From positions 9,728,010 to 9,792,009 of the forward strand of contig NC_134144.1 of NCBI RefSeq assembly GCF_033958435.1: a DNA stretch of 64,000 bases. The letters run 5' to 3'. The notes beneath the pieces are model-generated. The model was not told the DNA's origin and searched no databases. It worked only from the letters and a program-made list of their open reading frames with translations. This stretch comes from Carettochelys insculpta (lineage: Eukaryota > Chordata > Testudines > Carettochelyidae). This document shows, piece by piece, positions 1 through 11,257 of the stretch (the first letter of the stretch is position 1; the number at the start of each line of letters is the position of its first letter). A program made the position numbers and the translations under genes.

Positions 1-2700
1 AGCTAGAAAACAAAGGGACAAAAAAGAACAACTGGCTGTTATTACCTGGCAGCAGGTTGTAATGTTCGGATTGGTGGTAAGGCAGATATTTACACCCATG
101 GTGAATTCTACACCCCATGCTCCCTTTGAAGTAAATGGAACTAATACAGTGTGTTTTGAAGTGAGCTTTACCTGTGAAAGCTCATGACCTAATACATTTA
201 TTAGCCTCTAAGGTGCCAGAGGACTGCTTGTTGCTTTTGAAGTTATAGACTAGCACTTGACCCCTCTGAGACTTTTTACCATGTGTAAGATAACCATCTA
301 CTCAAGTACTTTACTGACAGACCTGCACTGATGTAACTAAAGGTAAGATTTTAAACTGATTTAGCTAAGCTAGTGCAATCCTGTTTATAGGCACTTTTAC
401 GTCAGTTTAAATTAGGTTTCTTTTGATTTAACGTAATTCAATAAATCAAACCAGCTAAACTAATGTAGGGCCATGCGCTGCTTTCAAGAAATCAATTTAA
501 AAAGCCAGTCTTAGCAAAAATGGTGCACGTCTTACATGTAGACAAGTTCCAAGCATCTGTAGAATCATGGGCTTCTAGGTGGGCTTCGCAATGAATTTTA
601 GGCTCCCAATTCCCAGTGACTGCTTGGGATTTATAAATACAAGAACTGCATTCATTGAAGTATATCCATGATAACCTGGAGGAGCTAAGATAAACCAGGA
701 GCTAGCTATTATTCTGAAAAGTATCAGCAATTTCTTACTTCTTCATGTCACTGAGTGAGCGGGATGTTACAACTGAGTGGCCCTGTCTGGGGTTAGCGAT
801 CCTCCTGTGGGAGGCATGGAGGTGAACTCTTACAATGCGCCTGTGGACACAGCAACCTAGGAGGGCAACTGCCAGCTGTAGGGGCTGCCCTGTGGTGGTA
901 CTAGCGCGGTGGAACCAGGAGCGACTGCTGATGGTGCTAGTGCATGCAAAGAGGTTAGTAAAGCCTATTTTGGTGCATGTTATCATTTTTGTAGTTGAAA
1001 TTATAAGTATTATCTACATATTCGTATCCCAAATGTATCATGTCTAGTGCTATACAGACAAAAAGCAAAATACTGGAGGGGACAAACATCTAAAAGGAGG
1101 AGAGATGTTGGAATTATGCATCTGCAACATAGATATCACCAGCCCCTGCTTGACTAAGGAAGGGCTGTCTACATGCCTAATAACCTTTTTTTAGACTCAA
1201 ATACACAGAGCTGCCTTTGCAACCTATATGCTGTTTATATAACATAGTTTCCTTCTCTGGTTCTTTCTGGTTCAGTGTAGAGGGGGCCAGTTTAGCAGAC
1301 TGCCTAGGGAAATAGCACTCAGATCATTAACCATAGGCTTGGAAAGGAAGGTGGGTAATTGTTTGTTCTGTGCTTGCACTGCACGTTCAAAGCCACCTTC
1401 TGGCTGCCTGTCTGGGTCTTTTTATTATATCATTGCTGTACACCAATTCCCCCTACTTAATCTTACATGCCAAAATCCTATGCCTCCTGTATTCACTGGG
1501 TGAAGGGGAAAAGTTAATGGAGGGAATGGAACAAAGATACTGTACCTTAGAGGGGCGGGAAGCAAAGGGGGCAGCCAGATGAGGGGGGAAGAGTAAGTTT
1601 CAATATCTGCTTCTTTCTTGGGAACGCCAAACTCCCCATTCAATAATCACCTGTCTCCCTGTGCCAGATGCTTTTAACTCATGGTCTGGTGTTGAAGCAA
1701 AAACAGGAACTGTTCGGTCAGCTTCTTAATCAAAGTGAGCTGGCTTGTCAGAAAGAGCAGCTGGGTTTCTGCAGGGCCAGAAAGAGCTGGATGAGAGTCC
1801 AAGACACCAGCATCTCAAGAATAAGGGCCACAGTTAGAAAAAAGCAATAAGCAGAGTCAAACTAGCTGAGACAAGGTATTTATAAATGTTTCCCTGGTTA
1901 GGGTTCTTATCCTATTAACTACTTGTCACAGTGCAAGGATATGTTGAAAAAAATCCAAAACCTGCTTGTGAATTTTTGGCGGTTATATGTAATGAAATTA
2001 GTGAGCACTTGCACCCTGCGGAGTAGGTGGTGTTTGATGAACTTCTTGTTGAAAGCAGGAGGAAGGCCATACAGCTTATTGCTACGTTGTTTCTTCCTGT
2101 TCTTCAATTTAATCTCTGTGGAGGGAACTGGATTTGTTCCAATGAACTCCATTATCCCACTCCATTTATTGCCAAGCTGGGGTGACAGAAAGGACCTTGG
2201 TGTATGTAGAAGAACTGAACTACATCTCATATTAAACTTAGGATCCTTCTATTGATGCTGAAATATGAGCAAATAAAAAACGAGGGTATCTAAAATGCTT
2301 TAGGCAGCACTATTAGCTTACAAATCCTAAAAAAATTATTTAAAAAAAATCTTATTCTGTTATTAATCACCATCTCGATTGTGACAGCTGCCTGGAGCAT
2401 GCAGATCTATCCCCCTTTTGTCCATCTACAGGCTTCGCTTACCATTTAGGCAGTTACCACAAACCAAGAGACTCATTGCAAGTCAGTTTCCTGTTGTGGG
2501 TCTCCGGTAGTACCGAGGTGTTGCACAATCAGGGAAAGGAAATGGCCACAACAGGACACCTGCCTTTGCGTTTGGCACTGCAAGTCACTTGCTAGCATGC
2601 TTTGAGCCGAGACCTGGGGCAGTTGGGTTGAGGCACTCTGCTTGAAGAAGAACTGCAGGGGCAGGGGCTGTCCCTTTGGAAGCTGAGGCTCCTGTCATTG
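1..2700. other. Upstream flank of FZD5, no gene seen
   Basis: A+T-rich intergenic sequence with a turtle-type SINE tail at 171-239 and an A/T-rich, DNA-transposon-like stretch at about 320-470. A locally GC-richer block at 750-960 has no coding signature that I recognise. By human synteny the next gene outward would be PLEKHM3; no exon of it was recognised here. Confidence 0.6.
171..239 (+). mobile_element. Turtle-type SINE 3' tail fragment
   Basis: CCTGTGAAAGCTCATGACCT and the following TTAGCCTCTAAGGTGCCA match the conserved 3' region of the tRNA-derived turtle SINE (TTAGTCTCTAAGGTGCCA-like). The 5' part is missing. Confidence 0.65.
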
Positions 2701-2769
2701 TTGAAAGGTCCCCAGTTTAAGCAGATTTGGAGGGGGGATGACACCGCCCCCGGGAATCACCGTGGGAAT

Positions 2770-3400
2770 AGATGGGGCTAAACGCGGAGGGGGCATGGCG
2801 CCCAGCAGGGGGCGGGGCCAGCAGGCGAGGGGGCGGGACTGCAGTCTGTGCATTTGAACGCAGGTGGCCGGGTCCCAGACACCACTCCGCCCGCGCCGGC
2901 TGCAGGGGCGGCGGTGGCTACAGCGAGCGCCTGGGCTGGAGCCCACGGAGGGCAGCGGAGCGCAGCCGGCAGCGGCTTTGGGGGCCACGCGGTGCCAGGC
3001 GTCCGGGGCAGCCCGATGCGCTGCCCGCCCAGCCGCATCGCCGCGGCAGGGGCAGCGCTCCGGTTCCCTCTGCGCTGCAGGTGGCTGCCCGCGGCCATGG
3101 AGGCCGGCGTGCGCGGGCAGCGGACCGGCCGGGGCTGAGCGCCGAGCCGCCCGCCGCGGGCAAGCCATGCACCTGAGGCCGGGCGCGGCGCAGGCAGCGC
3201 TGCCAAACTTCTCCGGGAGCCGAGCGCCGCCAGCGCCCAGGGAGCAGCCGGAGCGGAGGGCGCGCCCCGGCCCGCCGAACCCGAGCTCCCCGCCGCCGCC
3301 GGGCGCCCGGGAGAGACCCCGCAGTCCTGGGCGAGCCCGCCCGAGCTCGCCTGCCGCCCCGGGACCCCCGCGATCGGCGCCGGGCCGCGCCGTGGCCGCG
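2770..3400 (+). promoter_or_regulatory. FZD5: FZD5 CpG-island promoter and 5'UTR region
   Basis: A sharp rise in G+C and CpG density begins near 2750 and continues through the coding exon. Two GC boxes (GGGGCGGGGC-type) lie at about 2808-2818 and 2829-2838. No TATA box stands out, as expected for a CpG-island promoter. The transcription start cannot be placed from sequence. Human FZD5 has a noncoding first exon, so part of this stretch may be 5'UTR exon. Several upstream ATGs (for example at 2782 and 2795) lie in the region. Confidence 0.6.
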
Positions 3401-5086
3401 ATGGTGGGCCCCGGCCGGCGGCTCCTGAGCCTGCTGCTCCTCCTGCGGGTCCCGCTGCTGGTGGCCGCCGCCTCCAAGGCGCCCGTGTGCCAGGAGATCA
3501 CGGTGCCCATGTGCAAGGGCATCGGCTACAACCTGACCTACATGCCCAACCAGTTCAACCACGACACGCAGGACGAAGCCGGCCTGGAGGTGCACCAGTT
3601 CTGGCCGCTGGTGGAGATCCAGTGCTCGCCGGACCTGCGCTTCTTCCTCTGCAGCGTCTACACCCCCATCTGCCTGCTGGACTACGCCAAGCCCCTGCCG
3701 CCCTGCCGCGCCGTGTGCGAGCGGGCCAAGGCCGGCTGCTCGCCCCTCATGCGCCAGTACGGCTTCGCCTGGCCCGAGCGCATGAGCTGCGACCGGCTGC
3801 CGGCGCTGGGGGACCCGGACACGCTGTGCATGGATTACAACCGCAGCGAGCCCGGCACCACCCCGGCGCCGCCCGCCTTGGCCAAGCCCACCCGCCCCTC
3901 CCGGGGGGCCCCGCGGAGCCTGAGCCCGGACTGCGGCCGGGCGTGCCGGTGCACCGAGCCCTTCGTGCCCATCGCCCGCGAGTCCCACCCGCTCTACGGC
4001 AAGATCAAGACCGGCCAGGTGCCCAACTGCGCCGTGCCCTGCTTCCAGCCCTACTTCACCCAGGACGAGAAGACCTTCGCCAGCTTCTGGGTCGGCCTGT
4101 GGTCCATCCTCTGCTTCCTCTCCACCTCCACCACCGTGGCCACCTTCCTGATCGACATGCAGCGCTTCCGCTACCCGGAGCGCCCCATCATCTTCCTCTC
4201 CGCCTGCTACCTCTTCGTCTCGCTGGGCTACCTCGTCCGCCTGGTGGCCGGCCACGCCAGCGTGGCCTGCGACCCGGAGCACCGCCACGTGCACTACGAG
4301 ACCACGGGCCCGGCGCTGTGCACCACGGTCTTCCTGCTGCTCTACTTCTTCGGCATGGCCAGCTCCCTCTGGTGGGTGATCCTCTCCCTCACCTGGTTCC
4401 TGGCGGCCGGCATGAAGTGGGGCAACGAGGCCATCGCGGGCTACTCGCAGTACTTCCACCTGGCCGCCTGGCTCATCCCCAGCGTCCAGTCCATCGCCGT
4501 GCTGGCGCTCAGCGCGGTGGACGGCGACCCGGTGGCCGGCGTGTGCTACGTGGGCAACCAGAGCGTGGCCGCCCTGCGGGGCTTCGTGCTGGCGCCGCTG
4601 GTGGTGTATCTCTTCACCGGCGGCCTCTTCCTGCTGGCGGGCTTCGTCTCCCTCTTCCGCATCCGCAGCGTCATCAAGCAGGGGGGCACCAAGACGGACA
4701 AGCTGGAGAAGCTGATGATCCGCATCGGCCTCTTCACGGTGCTCTACACGGTGCCGGCCGGGCTGGTGGTGGCCTGCTACGTGTACGAGCAGCACTATCG
4801 CGAGAGCTGGGAGCGCGCCCACCACTGCGCCTGCGCCGGCGAGGCGGGCCGGCCGCGGCCGGACTACGCCGTCTTCATGCTGAAGTACTTCATGTGCCTG
4901 GTGGTGGGCATCACCTCGGGCGTGTGGATCTGGTCGGGGAAGACGCTGGACTCGTGGCGGCGCTTCACCGCCAGGTGGTGCCGCCGCGGCCGGAAGCCCG
5001 CCCTGTACGCGGCGGCCGGCGCGGCCCGGCCGGGGGGCGCGGCCGCCGCCGCCTACCACAAGCCGGTCCCGCTCGCTCCGGTGTGA
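3401..5086 (+). CDS. FZD5: Frizzled-5 Wnt receptor, single coding exon, 561 aa
   Basis: Seven-pass plasma-membrane receptor for Wnt ligands, acting with LRP5/6 through Dishevelled. A hydrophobic signal peptide (residues 1-24) leads into ASKAPVCQEITVPMCKGIGY, the N-terminus typical of FZD5 rather than FZD8. The cysteine-rich domain has its ten cysteines at 30, 38, 75, 84, 91, 102, 106, 113, 130 and 143, with N-glycosylation sequons at N44 and N147. The seven transmembrane segments begin near residue 226. The Dishevelled-binding KTxxxW motif is KTLDSW at 514-519. The start was chosen because the ATG has G at -3 and +4 and directly precedes the signal peptide; the frame is open upstream to 2864, but that stretch is Pro/Arg/Ala-rich CpG-island sequence. 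Human FZD5 is 585 aa as I recall it. The shortfall is mainly in the Ala/Gly-rich cytoplasmic tail, which ends PLAPV where mammals have SLSHV. Coding GC is very high. FZD8 was excluded because it has long Gly-rich insertions and a different N-terminus. Confidence 0.96.
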   Translation: MVGPGRRLLSLLLLLRVPLLVAAASKAPVCQEITVPMCKGIGYNLTYMPNQFNHDTQDEAGLEVHQFWPLVEIQCSPDLRFFLCSVYTPICLLDYAKPLPPCRAVCERAKAGCSPLMRQYGFAWPERMSCDRLPALGDPDTLCMDYNRSEPGTTPAPPALAKPTRPSRGAPRSLSPDCGRACRCTEPFVPIARESHPLYGKIKTGQVPNCAVPCFQPYFTQDEKTFASFWVGLWSILCFLSTSTTVATFLIDMQRFRYPERPIIFLSACYLFVSLGYLVRLVAGHASVACDPEHRHVHYETTGPALCTTVFLLLYFFGMASSLWWVILSLTWFLAAGMKWGNEAIAGYSQYFHLAAWLIPSVQSIAVLALSAVDGDPVAGVCYVGNQSVAALRGFVLAPLVVYLFTGGLFLLAGFVSLFRIRSVIKQGGTKTDKLEKLMIRIGLFTVLYTVPAGLVVACYVYEQHYRESWERAHHCACAGEAGRPRPDYAVFMLKYFMCLVVGITSGVWIWSGKTLDSWRRFTARWCRRGRKPALYAAAGAARPGGAAAAAYHKPVPLAPV

Positions 5087-5269
5087 GAGGCGCCGGACGC
5101 TGAGTCACGGGGGCGACCCAGGTCGCGGCGGCCGGTCCCGGAGGCGGCCGTCACCTCAGCGCAGCGGGCGGGGAAGGGGCCGGCCGGCCGGCGCCGCTCA
5201 GGCAGGACGCGGCCGCTGGCGCGGAGCTGACAGAACTGGTTCATGAGCCGCCTGCGCCACCCCCGACCC

Positions 5270-5643
5270 GTAAATGGGACAGGCCAGGAGCGCCCCCCCA
5301 GGCGGAATGGGAGAGGCCCGGAGCGCCCCCCCCCCCCTGTAAATGGGACAGGCCAGGAGCGCCCCCCCAGGCGGAATGGGAGAGGCCCGGAGCGCCCCCA
5401 CCCAGGGGGAATGGGAGAGGCCCGGAGCGCCCCCCCCGCCGTAAATGGGACAGGCCAGGAGCGCCCCCCCCGGCGGAATGGGAGAGGCCCGGAGCGCCCC
5501 CCCCCGCCGTAAATGGGACAGGCCAGGTGCGCCCCCACCCAGGGGGAATGGGAGAGGCCCGGAGCGCCCCGGCTCCGTAAATGGGAGAGGCCCGGAGCGC
5601 CCCGGCCCTGTAAATGGGACAGGCCAGGAGCGCCCCCCCCGGG
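5270..5643 (+). repeat. GC-rich minisatellite, about 11 units of 31-39 bp, in FZD5 3'UTR
   Basis: Two interleaved unit types recur. Type A begins GTAAATGGGACAGGCCAGG and type B begins GGCGGAATGGGAGAGGCCCG; each ends in GAGCGCC plus a run of 5-13 C. The order read by eye is A B A B B' A B A B' A' A, where B' starts GGGGGAATGG and A' is an A/B hybrid near 5578. The C run differs in length in almost every unit, which points to slippage and unequal exchange. The array begins about 185 bp after the FZD5 stop. It is open in several frames on both strands only because each unit lacks stops. Confidence 0.92.
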
Positions 5644-7649
5644 CGGCGGTGCCGCCTTAGCCCCGGACGGGGGATACGTCCGGCGGTGGCAGAGCCGGGA
5701 GCGGGAGGGAGTAAGAGGCGGCCTCGCGGGTCAGTGGGGTGGGGGGCGAGCACAGGTTACAGTCGGAGGAGGGGCGTGGCCGGGGGTTGGGCAGCGGGCG
5801 GCCTCCTGCGCCGAGCCCGGGCGGGTTTGCAGGCGGGCAGAGCTGCTGCCCGGCGCAGGGCCCAGAGGCGCGTGGCGCTGCCCCTGCTCGCGGGGGGCTA
5901 ACAGGCTCTGGCGGGGAGACAGCAGCAGGCTCCTGCCTCGCTCCAGTGCGTGGGGCTCCCGGAGTGGGGCGCAGCCTTGGGGCAGCCGGCGGCCCGGAGT
6001 AGAAACACTCAAAAACCAGGCTCCTTGGCCAGCGCCTGGCTCTCCCTGCACTCTGGTGCTGCCTTTAAACCCCGTGTAGGCCCCCACTTCTTCCAAGCCG
6101 GTGGCTGGGCTGTGCACAAGCTGCAGGGAAAGGCGACTCCTAACCCCCCTGCAATAACCAGTCTGCCTGGATGGGACTGGGGCTCTGGCTTTGTGCCCGT
6201 TTCCTTTCCCTCCCCTTGGAAGAGGAGGGACTGTAGGAGCCGGATGGATGTAGTCCATCTTCACCACCATCTAGGCTCCTGAAAGGCACTCCCCACGTTT
6301 GCCCCCCTGGTGTTTGTTATCCTCTCTCAGAGAAACCCCACACTGAAAGCTGGCACCAACCTCACTGCTCCCAACTGCGTGAGCAGGGAAAAGGGAGGCA
6401 AGAGGCTGCTGCTTCTCTCTCTGCTACTGCCATGCTGATCCTCAGGCAGTAGCTGGTGTTTCAGCAGGTGAGCTTGGAGGCAGCAGTGTGTTGTTCACAG
6501 GCCTTAGAGGTCGAAGGAAGGACCTGTAGCTCAATGGGGCTCCTCATTTTACTCAGCCCAGGGAGCTGACACCCGAGCTGCTGGCTGGGCCAAAGTGGGA
6601 ACTGTCAACTTTACTGAAAGAGCAGCACTCCCCTTTCTAAGAGGAACTAAATCCCCAGGGTTGTCTTCAGTGAGCACAGCAGGACCCTTCCTGCTCCAGG
6701 GGCAGAGCTAGAACATTAACCTTACATGGCTAACCAGCCCCAAGCTGCATGCCCCAGCCAGAAACCCAATGATCCCCTGGGTATTGCAGTACAAGGGAGG
6801 GCCAGGGTAAGGGGGAAGGAGATAAACCACCTCTGACAGAAGACTGGAGTCCTCCACTTGGTAATGAACTCCCACAGCACAGCTTACCAGGTCTGTGATA
6901 GGTCCTGCAATTCAGTGAGCATAAAGCACTTCACCTGAGCCAAGCTGCAGCCTGTTCTCACATGCTGTAAATAATTATACTGTGGAAGCTGATTTGTATA
7001 TACTAGAGAGTTTTAGGGAGCTTTGATACGGGTTTGTTCTCTTTAACAAGGCAGCTGTCCAGATACACTGGGCAATCATGGGGAACTATTTGTCAAATTC
7101 ATAGCTTGTCTTACTCACATTTTGTTGTAGTGACCTTGTGTAGACACAGCTGGACACCTTTCAACGAATACCATGAACAAAACCACAAAGGATTTTTCTT
7201 GAAGTGTAACAGCCTTGGTGTACACTTTAAAATCAGCTGCAAACAGTGGACTGAAGTGCCAGCGTAGTTGATGCAAGTAGGGATAGTTTTGGCTTAGTGG
7301 CAAATTGTTGCTCCAGACAATCATAAGAGCTCATATTACTGGCCCGAGGCCTTTGGGATTCTCCACATTTTCACCAATAGCACTGCAAACAGCAGCAATT
7401 AACAACAGTAGGTTGGTAAAGATGTTGTGTTGGGCCCAGCTTGGGGTGGCTGACGGTTCCGTGCGTTAGACTTCACATACTTCAGTTGCTGATGCTGGCT
7501 GCCTTTTTCCTTGATAAAGAAGTATCTTTGTATGTATTCTATTTTGTGAGGAGTCAAAGAAAATTGAGATTTTTATTCAAAGAAAAAATATGGAGAATAG
7601 CTATTTATGAGACAAACAAGTGTCTGTTTCTTTGTTGACAGCAGAGGAA

Positions 7650-7655
7650 AATAAA
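7650..7655 (+). terminator. FZD5: Candidate FZD5 polyadenylation signal (AATAAA)
   Basis: A canonical AATAAA is followed within about 35 bases by G/T-rich sequence (GGGAATGGGGGAGATGAATG). Further AATAAA hexamers lie at about 7838-7843 and 7988-7993, so alternative ends up to about 8.0 kb are possible. Confidence 0.4.
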
Positions 7656-7999
7656 ATGACATAATGGGAATGGGGGAGATGAATGTGTTCCCATCTTCTT
7701 ACCAGTAGGAGGCACTGACAGGGATATGCTGAGCAAAGCTCTGAGGCAATGAAAGAAGAAGGGCTACAAGCATATATGGTGCTTGGCTTTTGAGGCCCTA
7801 TTCCCACATTAGACTCTCTAGGCATTATTATACAAATAATAAACATGTCATGGTTTGCAGCAGGAAATAGGAATGCAGCTAGTGGAGTCCCACCAGAAGT
7901 CCTCACCTAGGTTGTAAACAAAGCCTTGTAAGGGAATGTTAGAGGCAGAGGAAAAAGCTGAAGTCTGTTCTGTGACTTTACCTTTCAAAAAAAATAAAA

Positions 8000-10300
8000 G
8001 GCACAAAACTGGTAGAGCAGGGGTTGATTTTAACACAAGCATTGGTGTTGGTGAGCGTCCATAACAGCTCCTGTAAGACACATTGCTCTGACTGTGCAAG
8101 GTTACACCCTATAGTTAAGTGTAGATCTCATTGTAAAGTACACTGGTGTTTTGACTTGCAATGTCAGGTTCTTGTCCCCCAATTAACAAGCCAGGTACAC
8201 CTGTCCTTTGATAATTTTCCAGTTAACAGTTAGGAAGTGTCAGTCAATTGGGAGCACACACCCATCTTAGGGCCCTGTCTGCACTGGGTGCTGATCCACA
8301 CCATCCAAAAGACAGACGTTAGATGTCTTCCTCTGCAAGAGGAAGCATCTCATTTTGCAAGGATTCAGTCTGCAGATAGAGTTGCTTCAGGAAAAGCATT
8401 AAAAATAGGTTCCAAGTTGCTCACTTGTGACTGATTATATGGGGGGGCGGGGACAGGCCCTTGCTAATGGCATGAACTATTCCAATACCACAATTGGGCA
8501 TCTCATCATGAATCTAGCTCTCCCAGAGCATGTTCAATGCTTATCCCTTCAGGGTAGCTACTGCCTCTTCCCTTTTCTTGTACAGCACCGTTCACAATGT
8601 TTAAGAGCTGGCAGGGAACCGATGCTTTCAACACTTTAATCACCTGAGCTGAAAAAGCTGTCCCTAAATTTAGGACTAGTACTACGGGGGAAGGGGGCAG
8701 GGAAGAGGGACAGCTTCGTGTACCTTGGATTAAAACACCTCCTACTTCCTTCCAACATAAAGCTGCCCTAGTTCTAGGTGTCGCCTTTACAGAAAGGCTA
8801 ATGAGCTTCTGAACTGGCCATCCCCCCCTCTCCCCCAAGGCAAATCAGCAGTAACACAATGGAATTAGAAACTTGTTGGCAGGAAGATTAGGCCTAATGA
8901 CCTTTGAACATACCAGGCATTATGAGAAATACTCTGTTAAGGACAAGGATGACACCACTCTGTAAGGAAAGGGAGGTATCTGATCTGCTCTATAAACCCA
9001 TTCAGGATTGCTCTCTGGCACACCACTCGGAAGGAGAATGCAACACCAGCATGGATATTTCATACAAGGACAAGGTACAGGGCACTTGAGAATGCCATGG
9101 AAATGAGGTTTGAACTGTTACCTCTCCTTCCTTTCTGGTGGAGCTCTCCCTGCTACTCAGTGCTGGAATGTAGATCTGATCGGCAACCAACCCTATTCAA
9201 GTGCTCAGAACATACTCTCTAGCACATACTCCACTTTTTAGCTCCTTGCCTAAATCCTCCTTCCCCTCCTCCTCCACTTGCCTGCATTATGCTTTACACC
9301 TTTTCTTGTAACGAAAATGGGTGTTCTTGACACTTATTTTAGCCCAGAAGTACTTGTCCTCTTACCCATCAAACCCACTCTAAGTTGTTCTCATAGCAAA
9401 TTGCCTTAGAAACAGAACACACAGTTCCTGTATCCTAAAGTAAAAAGGTCATGCTGAGCAAGTTTGCATTTGTCAGCTGGGATTCTATCAAACACTGTAT
9501 GTATCAATGAGTCGGCCAAGTGCTGACCTCCACCTAACAGGGCTTGTGGATGGGAGCGGAGCTTATTTTAATTAGCCTGCAGTGAAACCTGCATATAGCA
9601 GTTCACTGCTGGCTACTGAGTGTCACAACTACAGCTAGAAAATGACAAGGACGCAGCTCTATAAAGATTTATATCCAGTGCATACAGACCAACGCGCACA
9701 CATTTATCTATCCTACCAGCCTCACTCATACAAAGGGAGGAAAAAATTAACCTGTCACCCTATTAAAATTCCACTATTTTTAAAAGGGACATTTCCAGTA
9801 GTGATTATGAATAAATTCCCTCTTAGGCCTACTTTTTCAAGAACAAGCTGTTGCTAACATCTATGGAGCCTTTTCAAAAACCACCAGGCTTCCACAGGAA
9901 AAAGTGGATGGGATTTGCTCTTTTAAAAAAAAAAAAAAAAAAAAAAAGCCACAAACAAAAAATCCCCACCATACTGATTTGGTCTCTCCTTAAGGCATCT
10001 TATAGCACCAGAAAGCAAAACCCAACTTTTGCTTCCTGGAGAGGGAGATCAGTCCTCAAATGGGGAATGGATGTTACCAGTTTCTCACCAGTGGTTGTCA
10101 GTTTAACTCCTATTTAACGATTTTAAAACAGGATTAAGAATCAATTTCCCCTAGTCAGTAGCTCAGGTTTCAGTTTTGTTATAGCAAAAGAATCTCACGA
10201 GCTCTGCAGTCAACCAATGAATTGCCCTGCAAAAAGCAGGGTAATAAAGACTTGCTCTGTCAAAGTGTTTTAAAAATATTAAGGCCTTTTTACACCATGA
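8000..10300. other. Intergenic gap between FZD5 and CCNYL1 3' ends
   Basis: No ORF with coding character. It contains a 23-base A tract (9925-9947) and otherwise unremarkable sequence. Both flanking genes point into this interval, so it should hold the transcription termination regions of both. Confidence 0.6.
9925..9947 (+). repeat. A23 homopolymer
   Basis: An uninterrupted A tract preceded by TTTT. It may be a retroposon tail, but no element body was recognised before it. Confidence 0.9.
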
Positions 10301-10321
10301 AGCAGCAAAAAGAGCACACCT

Positions 10322-10327
10322 TTTATT
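10322..10327 (-). terminator. CCNYL1: Candidate CCNYL1 distal poly(A) signal
   Basis: AATAAA on the minus strand, followed at once by AGGTGTGCTCTTTTTGC, a good G/T-rich downstream element. ATTAAA lies about 10 bases upstream. Confidence 0.4.
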
Positions 10328-10514
10328 CCATAGCTTTTAATTCAAACAGTAAGGAGGCTGACTGTACATTATAGATGCTTAGAACTGTGATCACCTACTC
10401 CTAAAACGAAAGGCACTGAAGTATCTGCAGAAATGGAGAGAATCTAGAAAGATGATTCAGCATAAGTTTATATATGGGGTATTTTGCTAGACAGAGTGCA
10501 TACATTATTTTCAT

Positions 10515-10695
10515 AGGTTGGAGACACAAGATGAAGTAATACTTTTTGTTGGACCAGTTTCTGTTGGGGAGGGAGTCCAGTTTTGGCCACAGAGCTCTTC
10601 TTCAAGCCTGGGAAAGGTCCAATAAAAGATATTAAGTCACCCACCTAATGTCCTGGGATTGACATTTATAGTTACGCTGCAAATAATGCTGTAAA
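10515..10695 (+). mobile_element. Old SINE-like repeat of reptile type
   Basis: TTTTGTTGGACCAGTTTCTG, ACAGAGCTCTTCTTCAAGCC, GGTCCAATAAAAGATATTA and CCTGGGATTGACA occur in the order of a dispersed amniote/turtle repeat that I recognise. The family name is not certain. Confidence 0.5.
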
Positions 10696-11257
10696 GGTCA
10701 GTCACCAAAAGCTTGCTGAACAGAAGTGGATTTCCATATATGGAAGGTGGAAATGAGAGGATGGCTAACAAATTGCTACTGACCAGTCAGTATTTTCAAC
10801 CTGTCAGATTAACGTATCAATGAAAGAGTTGATTCTTTAGGAAAACTGACTTTCACATTCAGATTCAACCTGTTTTCCATGTGTCAGAAGCATCATGCTA
10901 TTGCAAAGTCACCTATCATACGTGATGTTGCCTCACAAGTGGTGATAACTGCTAATTTAAAATACCACCGAGCAAAGGCAGCCCCTGATTTTGGCCTGCT
11001 CCTGAGTTGTCGGACACAAATCCTAGCCTTCTGTGAGAGCGACAAGTGCCAAAGATTAGCAATACACCCTGCAGATTCAGACTACTTTGGGGTAAGTCCT
11101 TTCCTGATTCTCTGACACCTCTGGAGAGATGTCTATTAAGCATCCTTTTCTTAGATGTGCCAGATGGCACCTGCTACATACACACACTGCAACAAAACAA
11201 GCACAGGGAGGGTGTGTTTATATTCACCTCATAAGCCAGAAAGTTCAAATCATGTTG

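Larger units (their letters stand above)
5087..7670 (+). other. FZD5: FZD5 3'UTR (probable)
   Basis: No convincing gene follows the FZD5 stop. The first 550 bases are GC-rich and include the 11-unit minisatellite at 5270-5643. After about 6.3 kb the composition falls to ordinary A+T-rich UTR-like sequence, with T-rich and ATTTA-like stretches at 6960-7640. A long 3'UTR is usual for FZD5. The end is set by the first AATAAA followed by G/T-rich sequence, at 7650. The exact end is an inference. Confidence 0.5.

Noticed and set aside
735..1047. Overlapping ORFs on both strands in the left flank
   Set aside because: Short, antisense to each other, no recognised homology and no splice context.
2864..3400. 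In-frame 179-residue N-terminal extension of FZD5
   Set aside because: The frame is open only because of CpG-island composition; the strong-Kozak ATG at 3401 directly precedes a signal peptide, as in all Frizzled proteins.
2918..5059. 713-codon open frame on the minus strand across FZD5
   Set aside because: It mirrors the GC-rich FZD5 coding exon, where stop codons are rare in every frame; its composition is His/Gly/Ala/Arg-rich without domains.
3401..5086. Identity as FZD8 (with CCNY as neighbour)
   Set aside because: The ASKAPVCQEITVPMC start, the lack of Gly-rich insertions, and the neighbour's CCNYL1-type termini all point to FZD5/CCNYL1.
5270..5643. CRISPR-like array
   Set aside because: Units are contiguous, without unique spacers, in a vertebrate 3'UTR.
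5241..5753. Long ORFs on both strands of the minisatellite, repeat-protein-like
   Set aside because: They are by-products of a stop-free repeat unit with changing C-run lengths, so the frames shift along the array; there is no start context or conservation argument.
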